DNA from: Desulfonema limicola
GTDB lineage: Bacteria > Desulfobacterota > Desulfobacteria > Desulfobacterales > DYRC01
Assembly: GCA_020718925.1 (NCBI GenBank)
Contig: DYRC01000045.1
Location: forward strand, 1-18,232
Direction: 5' to 3'
Length of the DNA stretch: 18,232 bases
Both the position numbers and the translations under genes were made by a program. Of this stretch, positions 5,679-11,996 are shown one piece after another (position 1 is the first letter of the stretch; the number at the start of each line of letters is the position of its first letter). The notes beneath the pieces were generated by a model. It made no database searches and was not told the origin of the DNA. It saw only the letters and a list, made by a program, of their open reading frames with translations.

Positions 5679-7038
5679 TTCCACTCCTCTTCCGCCGCCT
5701 CCGCGCATGACGGCGGATATGGTGCTGGCAAGTCTTCTGCGCGTCTGCGCCTCATTGTTTGCAACGCCTGCGCCGCAGGAATCTGCCGCGATTATTGTCA
5801 ACCGCGTATCGGAGTTGGTAAGAGTTGATCGCGCGGTATTGGTTCCTCTTGCGGAAAAGCGGGCAATTCTTGCCGTAACCGGCGGGGGCGCGGCTGCTCA
5901 GGACAGCTCGTTTGCAGATGCGGTTGAAGCAGCGCGTGATAAATACGGAGATTCTCAGGAGCCGCTTCTGATCCCGCCAATCCCGGACGACGATAAAAAA
6001 GCATCCCCGCATCTGAAAAAAGTTCAATCTGCGATGGGCGGGACAAGCATTTTATGGATGCCGTTATGGTTAAGCCATGATCGGAATATCCTGCCTGCTC
6101 ATGCCTTGTGGCTGGAACGCTGGCGGGGCGTTCCGTGGGAAATGCAGGATGCGGAGCTGCTTCGACATGCCGCGCTGTTTATGGGTCATGCCTTGCTGCG
6201 TCCTAAAAAGATCATCAGCCGCCCGGTCAGACGTTTTTTCAAATGGGGAATTGCGATTGCCATACTGGTATTTCTGGGAATGCCGGTTACATCCGGTGTT
6301 ATGGCGCCGGCAAAGGTTGTGCCGGATCATCCCAATTATATTTTCGCGCCGATGGACGGCATTTTAAAAGAGCTTCTGGTCAAGCCGGGGCAATGGGTGG
6401 ATGAAAATGCGCCGTTATTCCGCTATGACGCCAGAGTGTTGGATAAACGCTTGGATGAGGCGTATCGTAATGTGGCGTCTGCAAAAGCAAAATTTGTAAA
6501 GCTTGAAGGCGCGGCGCATCGGGATCCGGAAGCCAGAGCCGAGTTGTCGGTTCAGAAACTTGAGGTGGAACGGGCAGAAGCAGACGTGAAATTTTATGCC
6601 CAGCAGCAATCCCGCGCCCAGGTTCATACGGCTAAACCCGGCGTCATTGTATTAGATGATCCGGATGCGCTGATCGGCGCTGCGCTTCAGACCGGTCAGA
6701 CCGTGTTAAGCGTGGCTGATCCGTCTAAGACCAAGCTTCATCTCATGGTTGCGGCAGCAGATGTCGGGCTGCTGAAAAAAGATGCGGAAGTTTCTGTCCG
6801 AATGGACAGCGAGCCTTTGGAGAGTTTTTCGGCAAAAATTACCCGCATCGGATTTGACATCAGAATATCGGAAAATCAGGTGCCGTCTGTTATGGCAGAA
6901 GCGGTCTGGACAAATCAGACGCCTAAAGCCCAGCCCGGTCAGAAAGGCTCTGCCAAAATATTCGGTCCCATGACCGTCATGGGAATGCAGTTGTTCAGAA
7001 AACCTTTTATCGTATTCAGAACATTTATCGGTCTTTAG
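5665..7038 (+). CDS. GAF-like / single TM / HlyD-type adaptor fusion
   Basis: This 457-residue protein joins a cytoplasmic N-terminal domain to a periplasmic adaptor. Residues about 18-175 resemble a GAF sensor domain ('SELVRVDRAVLVPL...AILAVTGG', then 'GTSILWMPLWL'). One membrane helix spans about 193-211. The periplasmic part starts with a lipoyl half-motif ('YIFAPMDGILKELLVKPGQWVDENAPLFRYD', about 225-255), has a coiled-coil hairpin (about 256-318), then a second half-motif ('KPGVIVLDDPD...LQTGQTVLSVAD') and a beta-barrel with 'PGQKGSAKIFG' near the end. TTG 5665 is chosen as start because GAGG lies six bases upstream and the frame overlaps the preceding adaptor gene by 14 nt; ATG 5707 is the alternative. 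A cytoplasmic sensor on an adaptor suggests ligand-gated or signal-dependent assembly. The GAF call is moderate; the HlyD call is strong. Confidence 0.82.
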   Translation: MAANNSTPLPPPPRMTADMVLASLLRVCASLFATPAPQESAAIIVNRVSELVRVDRAVLVPLAEKRAILAVTGGGAAAQDSSFADAVEAARDKYGDSQEPLLIPPIPDDDKKASPHLKKVQSAMGGTSILWMPLWLSHDRNILPAHALWLERWRGVPWEMQDAELLRHAALFMGHALLRPKKIISRPVRRFFKWGIAIAILVFLGMPVTSGVMAPAKVVPDHPNYIFAPMDGILKELLVKPGQWVDENAPLFRYDARVLDKRLDEAYRNVASAKAKFVKLEGAAHRDPEARAELSVQKLEVERAEADVKFYAQQQSRAQVHTAKPGVIVLDDPDALIGAALQTGQTVLSVADPSKTKLHLMVAAADVGLLKKDAEVSVRMDSEPLESFSAKITRIGFDIRISENQVPSVMAEAVWTNQTPKAQPGQKGSAKIFGPMTVMGMQLFRKPFIVFRTFIGL

Positions 7039-7107
7039 GATGTTGCCATCTTCGTACAAAATGTGTTACATAGAAAAAAATGCAATCATCAGAAGCAGGT
7101 TATAAAG

Positions 7108-8133
7108 ATGGAAATAACAAGGATAATGGCAAAAGTACTGATAACAGATGATGACAGGGTTCAGCGGCTGATTCTTCGTAAAAATCTGGAAGCAGAAGGA
7201 TATGAGGTATATGAGGCAGTGAACGGTCTTGAGGCAATGAAAATATTGTCCGACGATCCTGATATCCGAATGCTGCTGACGGATTTGGTCATGCCTGAAA
7301 TGAACGGATATGACCTGATTCGGACCGTAAGGGAAACTTCTCTGCGATATGTGTATATCGTTGTCTTAACCGGAATGGACGATAAAGCATCACTTCTGCG
7401 CGCATTGAGTCTGGGCGCAGATGATTTTCTGACCAAGCCGGTATTTCCCGATGAACTCAAGCTTCGCATTCAAAGCGGTTCCCGACTTCTCAGGCTTGAA
7501 GGACATGAAGAACTGATTTTGTCTATGGTCAAGCTCTCCGAATTCCGCAGCGATGAGACAGGCTATCATCTGGAGCGGGTTCGGGCATACACCCGCCTGC
7601 TGGCACGTTATCTGTCAAGACATTGTCCTGAATTGGGACTGACGTTAAGTTTAGCGGATGAAATTTCAAAGGTCAGCCCCCTCCATGACATCGGAAAAGT
7701 TGCGATTCCGGATCATATTCTCCATAAGCCCGGCAAACTGGATCCGGACGAGTGGGAAATTATGAAGAGTCATGCGGACATCGGCGGCAGATTGTTACAG
7801 GATATTTATGAAAAAACAGGACAATCCTATCTTGGGATTGCATATCAGATTGCCATGTTTCACCATGAACGCTGGGATGGCATGGGCTATCCCGAGGGAC
7901 GTAAGGGACAAGATATTCCTCTTGCGGCAAGGATTATGGCATTGACCGATGTTTATGATGCCCTGACCACCAAGCGATGTTATAAAAATATTCTTTCCCA
8001 TGAAGAATCAAAGCGTATTCTTCTTGACGGAAGAGAACGGCATTTTGACCCTGAAATTGTGGATGCCTTTCTGACGCTGGAGGACTCATTTATAGAAATT
8101 AAGAATAAATTCAGGGATAAACATAATGATTAG
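7108..8133 (+). CDS. Response regulator with HD-GYP output domain
   Basis: This 341-residue protein has an N-terminal receiver domain (about 8-125) with acidic pocket D14-D16, phospho-acceptor D59 in 'LLTDLVMPEMNG', T88 and K110, followed by an HD-GYP domain. HD is at 193-194 in 'LHDIGKVAIPDHIL', and 'HHERWDGMGYP' (252-262) keeps all GYP-loop residues; 'LTDVYDAL' follows. All residues expected for a c-di-GMP phosphodiesterase are present. ATG 7108 follows AGCAGG at 8-nt spacing; ATG 7126 ('MAKVLITDDD') with AAGGA is about equally plausible, and GTG 7063 is less likely. It lies 69 nt after the GAF-HlyD gene. I infer control of the adjacent surface-protein system through c-di-GMP. No histidine kinase is nearby. 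Confidence 0.93.
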   Translation: MEITRIMAKVLITDDDRVQRLILRKNLEAEGYEVYEAVNGLEAMKILSDDPDIRMLLTDLVMPEMNGYDLIRTVRETSLRYVYIVVLTGMDDKASLLRALSLGADDFLTKPVFPDELKLRIQSGSRLLRLEGHEELILSMVKLSEFRSDETGYHLERVRAYTRLLARYLSRHCPELGLTLSLADEISKVSPLHDIGKVAIPDHILHKPGKLDPDEWEIMKSHADIGGRLLQDIYEKTGQSYLGIAYQIAMFHHERWDGMGYPEGRKGQDIPLAARIMALTDVYDALTTKRCYKNILSHEESKRILLDGRERHFDPEIVDAFLTLEDSFIEIKNKFRDKHND

Positions 8134-8144
8134 GTTGAAATCTG

Positions 8145-8174
8145 TTGACTTGAAGGCATAAGCTGACCTAGAAT
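8145..8174 (+). promoter_or_regulatory. Candidate sigma-70 promoter for PATAN response regulator
   Basis: TTGACT (8145-8150) and TAGAAT (8169-8174) are spaced 18 nt apart, each matching five of six consensus bases. Transcription from about 8181 would give a leader of roughly 27 nt that includes AGGAG at 8196-8200. The gene may therefore be transcribed separately from the HD-GYP gene. Confidence 0.5.
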
Positions 8175-8207
8175 CAAAACAAAAAATGCCGTTATAGGAG
8201 AAACGCT

Positions 8208-9110
8208 TTGTCTGTCTATCGCATTCTGATTATTGACGACGACCCGACCCAGCACCTGATTGTGGGCGAATATCTGAAACAGGCAGGCTATCAGGCTTTT
8301 CATGCGCGGGAAGGCGCCAAAGGAATTGAGATGCTTGATGAAAAAAAGCCTGATCTGATTCTTTTGGATATTCAGATGCCGGGAATGGACGGTTTTAAAA
8401 CGCTTGAGGCTATCCGAAAAAAAGGGACTTTGGGCAATATACCGGTTCTGATGCTGACGTCATTGGAGCATCAGCACTTAAAAATCAAAGGACTGGAGTC
8501 AGGCGCGGATGATTATATTACCAAACCGTTCAACCGCGCGGAACTGTTAGCCCGCATCAAGGCTGCGCTCAGGCGATCAGAGCGATACCGGCGCACCGAA
8601 GGCATTATGGAAGGCAATCTGGGAGATGTCGGGCTTTCCGATCTCCTGCAGAGCATGGAACTTGGCTCCCGAACCGCCAGCATCATGCTGCCCACGCTGG
8701 ATGCGGAGATTTTTGTCGAAAACGGTCTGCTGCTTCATACCCGGTTTAAACATTTTACCGGAAATCAGGCGCTGACCCGTATCTTTCTGATAGAAAGCGG
8801 TTCTTTTTCAATCAAATTCAATGAATTGCCATCCGGGTTGACCGGAGAACACATACCGCTGATGTCTGTTCTGATGGGCGTTTTATCCGAAGTGGATGAA
8901 GTCAGAGACATTATCCGACGCATCAAAGTTGAGCAGCGGCTGATAAAGGTGGATGAGGATGTAGCCGAATTTCCTGCCCTTGAAAAATTCAGTACCATGC
9001 CGCCCTTATCTTTCAAAGACATTGTGGTGCTGATGGATGGCGATGTAAAAAGCAATCTCAGAACCCTGATCAAAGCATCCAGAAAAGGGAAACTGAGATT
9101 GGTTAAGTAA
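8208..9110 (+). CDS. Response regulator with PATAN (DUF4388) domain
   Basis: This 300-residue protein opens with a receiver domain (about 4-125): D10-D12, phospho-acceptor D54 in 'LILLDIQMPGMDG', T84 and K106 in 'DDYITKPF'. Residues about 135-230 follow the PATAN/DUF4388 pattern: 'GNLGDVGLSDLLQSMELGSRTASIML', 'AEIFVENGLLLHTRF', then 'GNQALTRIFLIESGSFSI'. PATAN domains are protein-interaction modules attached to receivers in motility, gliding and envelope signalling. There is no DNA-binding or enzymatic domain, so it probably acts by phosphorylation-dependent contact. The last 60 residues ('KIDEDVAEFPALEKF...SFKDIVVLMDGD'-like) are unassigned. It starts at TTG 8208, seven bases after AGGAG. 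It converges on the 172-residue gene with only 8 bp between stops. Confidence 0.88.
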   Translation: MSVYRILIIDDDPTQHLIVGEYLKQAGYQAFHAREGAKGIEMLDEKKPDLILLDIQMPGMDGFKTLEAIRKKGTLGNIPVLMLTSLEHQHLKIKGLESGADDYITKPFNRAELLARIKAALRRSERYRRTEGIMEGNLGDVGLSDLLQSMELGSRTASIMLPTLDAEIFVENGLLLHTRFKHFTGNQALTRIFLIESGSFSIKFNELPSGLTGEHIPLMSVLMGVLSEVDEVRDIIRRIKVEQRLIKVDEDVAEFPALEKFSTMPPLSFKDIVVLMDGDVKSNLRTLIKASRKGKLRLVK

Positions 9111-9118
9111 AAATATAT

Positions 9119-9637
9119 CTAATGCAGCACCCGGCTTTGAGGCTGCTGCATGGTTTCAACCTGTTTTACAAATACAAAATCCATATCCCACTCTGCCCGG
9201 CTCACCACGTCATGCAGCAATTTGCAGAAGGTATGAATAAACTGGGGCGTCATGCCGAACTCAATGCCGCTGCCGTCTGTGGGGAGCAGGCATAAAATAT
9301 CGCCTTGAGCTCCCTGCTTGACCTGAATCCGGCTTAACAGAACAGCGTCTTCGCCCAAAGGAAAGGTCATTGCCTGTTCGGCAAAAGGCTGATGGAAATC
9401 TGCTTTGGAGACCACTTCCTGATGTTCAAACGGAAGAATGACGTTTGCCAGATGCGAACGTTCAGGTTCTCTGCGCTTATAATCTTTTTCAAGCAACTGC
9501 ATCAGCACGGGCCACAGGAGTTTTATAAATCTCCGGGTCATATAAAACCTGAACTCTTCATGATTGGTCGTATTCAACCGAAAGATAATCCTATCCTGTT
9601 CAGGATGAAACTGCATATTGAATTGATGAATCTGCAT
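9119..9637 (-). CDS. Unrecognised 172-residue protein of the adhesin/M50 cluster
   Basis: I do not recognise a family. The N-terminus reads as two beta strands ('NMQFHPEQDRIIFRLNTT') and then a helix with 'FRFYMTRRFIKLLWPVLMQLLE' character (about 28-50). A later beta/helix section contains 'GIEFGMTPQFIHTFCKLLHDVV' (about 123-145). No signal peptide or convincing transmembrane span is visible, so a soluble cytoplasmic protein is likely. An AGGAG ribosome-binding site lies eight bases upstream of ATG 9637. It is the last gene of the minus-strand adhesin, M50-HlyD, 172-residue series, separated from the M50 gene by 91 bp that hold a palindromic element. By position I infer an accessory factor such as a chaperone or assembly helper for the secreted protein. 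The gene itself looks real; its role is open. Confidence 0.72.
   Translation of the reverse strand: MQIHQFNMQFHPEQDRIIFRLNTTNHEEFRFYMTRRFIKLLWPVLMQLLEKDYKRREPERSHLANVILPFEHQEVVSKADFHQPFAEQAMTFPLGEDAVLLSRIQVKQGAQGDILCLLPTDGSGIEFGMTPQFIHTFCKLLHDVVSRAEWDMDFVFVKQVETMQQPQSRVLH
9122..9151 (-). terminator. Possible hairpin terminator at convergent gene ends
   Basis: ATGCAGCA (9122-9129) and TGCTGCAT (9144-9151) form a perfect 8-bp stem with a 14-nt loop, inside the last codons of the 172-residue gene. On the minus strand the hairpin is followed by an A/T-rich run including TTTTT, so it could stop the minus-strand transcript. There is no U-tract for plus-strand readthrough. Confidence 0.35.
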
Positions 9638-9660
9638 AATTCCGACTCCTCACTTGACCT

Positions 9661-9729
9661 ACCCCTGCCCCTCCCTGAAAGGGAAGGATTCTTTTCCCCT
9701 CTCCGTTCCGGGGAGGGCAGGGGAGGGGT
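9661..9729. repeat. GC-rich intergenic palindromic element
   Basis: This compact element contains two internal hairpins: TCCCT-GAA-AGGGA (9672-9684) and CCCTCTCCG-TTC-CGGGGAGGG (9697-9717, nine pairs with one G-T). The outer arms ACCCCTGCCCCTCCC (9661-9675) and the 9711-9729 sequence are also largely complementary. It separates the M50-HlyD gene from the 172-residue gene and ends at the M50 stop codon. It resembles dispersed palindromic repeats of the REP type and may act as a transcript stabiliser or attenuator. A related core lies at 3213-3235. Confidence 0.75.
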
Positions 9730-11996
9730 TACATCATTCCTGCTTCAGCCATGAACCGCCATGTTTCATCCAGCAGCATGTTCCACGGGCTGATCTTATC
9801 GCCTTTAATCCGAACCACGCAGGGCATTCCGTGATGAAGCGACACATTTAACGATGGAATATCGAAAATAATCGGGTACTGAGCGTTTTTGGGTTTCACG
9901 GAATCGCTTCTGTCAGCCCGCATTCGGCTGCTTTTGCCGCCTATGCCTGCACCTGCGCCCATTTCCGATCCCATAGAAGACATCATTGTGCCGCCGGCAA
10001 AATCAAACAAAACATTATTCGGCAGATCGCTTACCGGAAAGTCCATCATCTTTCTGAATTTTGCCATCAGTTTGGGCGTTTGAATATCCTCAAAGACCAC
10101 TTCACCTTCGCTGATCTGTTTTTCTTTGAGATAGCGATACTTGTTCTCTTCCGCATAAGACCTGACTTCAAAAGATCGATCATTTCCGACCGTTAAGATG
10201 TAGCTTTTCCGGTGAAGATAGGAGCCTTTGCGGAAATATTCGCTCACGTCCAGAATACGCCCTGAAATCGGTGATACAATCTCAAGCTGCGACATAAACT
10301 GGCGGTTTTTTTCAATGGATGCGTTTAGTCGCTGTTTTTCAGCCAACAGCCATTTCCGATACGCGCCCTGAGCCCCGCTGCTGCTTAAAAGCTTGATATG
10401 AACTTCTGTCTGCTCCAAATCATAGCGCAGTTTTTCCAACTCCTGCTCAAGCGAATCATCTTTGATTTTAACCAGAACATCGCCTTTCTGAACCTCTTTT
10501 CCCACCGGGGGCATATCTGTGGTAATCTTACCGCGTCCCGGAGAGTCCAGCTTTGCCACATCCCGATACAAAAACAACGAAGGCAGTTTATCGGAACTTT
10601 GAACCGGAATAAACATGGCTGCAATGCCTATAATAACAATCGCTACCGTTCCGACAATTCTCAATTTTGAGCCGACATGCTCACGATTTTTCCAAACATA
10701 GCCTATTTCTCTGACAATCGCACCGCCGTAAAAGAAAATGATAAACAGCACAGTATCCCATACTGCCATAAGTTTGGAAACCGTCATATAAATCATAAGC
10801 TGAATACTCATAATAATAACAAAAAAGTAAAGCCCGGAAAAGAGTCCGAATACCGCCATGAAACGTTCTCTGGGATGTTCTTCGGGTTTAGGTCCTTTCC
10901 ATCCCGCAACTATTCTGAGAAGAAAATGCCGATACATGGCCTGCGAACGCATTCTTAAATTGCTGATACGAAAGTAGTCCATCAGAAAATAATAGCCGTC
11001 AAAACGCATGAGCGGGTTCATATTGACCAGAATTGTGGATACCACCGATGCCCCGGACATGAAAAACATCAGGCTGCGCCACTCTCCATCCGGCAAAACC
11101 GCCCAGAAAAACAGACAGATACAGCCTATGAAAAATTCTACCATGACGCCGGCAGATGCAATCATCAGCCGCCCCTTGCTGGTAGGCACTTTCCACGCAT
11201 CGGTTACATCAGTGAACAGCATGGGGGCAAAACACATGAAATAAAGCCCCATCCGGCGGACAAAAATACCGTGGTGTTTGGCTGCAAACGCATGACCCAA
11301 TTCGTGCAGAATCTTGATCCCATAGAGCGAGAGAAAAAACATCGCAGCACCCTTACCGGTAAACAGGTAGCTTACGGTGTTGAGATAAAGTTCTATCTGC
11401 TGAATGGCAAAAATCAGTCCCACAATCCCCATAAACGAATACAGCCAGATCATAGGCTTTGACCATAAAGGTTTAACCCATGGATAAACCGCTGTCAGAA
11501 AAGCGTCCGGGCGGAATAAGGGAACCATGAAAAAAAAGACCTTCATAATAGAAAAATTGCCTTTTTCATCAAAGAAAAAGCCCGGTTTCTCTTTATATTC
11601 TCTGCTGCTGACCATCGCAAGCGTAGCTTTTTCAGGGATATCCGCAAGCTTATATGACTGAAGCATCCTCAAAAAATTTAAGATATCATCCACGCTGGGA
11701 CGCAGAGATGTCGTGCGAAGCAGTTTATCCACCGCAGTTTTCAAATCTTTTTCCGTTACCAGACACAGAAAAAACTGGGCGTCTGTTTCCCCTAATTCAA
11801 AATGCTGTCCCCTGACCGGGTCTTCAAGAATGTATGTTTCGCTGCCATCTTCAAGCGGAGACCCTTTATGAAGCACCAGATCAGGACGCAAGCCCTGCCA
11901 TGGAATCTTCAATCCTTTTTCAAGTGCTTCTGCAATTCTATCGGATTTGGATCGGATGGATGTCAATCCGCCATGTTTCTGCGTTTCTATCTGCAT
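9729..11996 (-). CDS. PqqD-like / M50 site-2 protease / HlyD adaptor fusion
   Basis: This 755-residue inner-membrane protein combines three modules. Residues about 45-120 resemble a PqqD-type winged-helix peptide-binding domain ('FELGETDAQFFLCL...LNFLRMLQSYKLA'). The M50 core (about 180-460) has several membrane helices, the zinc motif HELGH at 231-235, and 'NPLMRFDGY' at 327-335 supplying the third ligand D333. All catalytic residues appear intact. From about 470, a HlyD-like region has lipoyl half-motifs ('GKITTDMPPVGKEVQKGDVLVKI' and 'IVSPISGRILDVSEYFRKGSYL') around a coiled coil (about 512-570). A Gly/Met-rich linker (about 668-692) precedes a beta-barrel end. ATG 11996 has GAGG six bases upstream, making the 59-bp overlap with the adhesin gene real. 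I infer processing or export of the adhesin. Confidence 0.87.
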   Translation of the reverse strand: MQIETQKHGGLTSIRSKSDRIAEALEKGLKIPWQGLRPDLVLHKGSPLEDGSETYILEDPVRGQHFELGETDAQFFLCLVTEKDLKTAVDKLLRTTSLRPSVDDILNFLRMLQSYKLADIPEKATLAMVSSREYKEKPGFFFDEKGNFSIMKVFFFMVPLFRPDAFLTAVYPWVKPLWSKPMIWLYSFMGIVGLIFAIQQIELYLNTVSYLFTGKGAAMFFLSLYGIKILHELGHAFAAKHHGIFVRRMGLYFMCFAPMLFTDVTDAWKVPTSKGRLMIASAGVMVEFFIGCICLFFWAVLPDGEWRSLMFFMSGASVVSTILVNMNPLMRFDGYYFLMDYFRISNLRMRSQAMYRHFLLRIVAGWKGPKPEEHPRERFMAVFGLFSGLYFFVIIMSIQLMIYMTVSKLMAVWDTVLFIIFFYGGAIVREIGYVWKNREHVGSKLRIVGTVAIVIIGIAAMFIPVQSSDKLPSLFLYRDVAKLDSPGRGKITTDMPPVGKEVQKGDVLVKIKDDSLEQELEKLRYDLEQTEVHIKLLSSSGAQGAYRKWLLAEKQRLNASIEKNRQFMSQLEIVSPISGRILDVSEYFRKGSYLHRKSYILTVGNDRSFEVRSYAEENKYRYLKEKQISEGEVVFEDIQTPKLMAKFRKMMDFPVSDLPNNVLFDFAGGTMMSSMGSEMGAGAGIGGKSSRMRADRSDSVKPKNAQYPIIFDIPSLNVSLHHGMPCVVRIKGDKISPWNMLLDETWRFMAEAGMM

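Noticed and set aside
7043..7072. TTGCCA...TACATA as promoter for the HD-GYP gene
   Set aside because: The -10 matches only about half of consensus. The gene may be transcribed from upstream because it lies only 69 nt after the GAF-HlyD gene.
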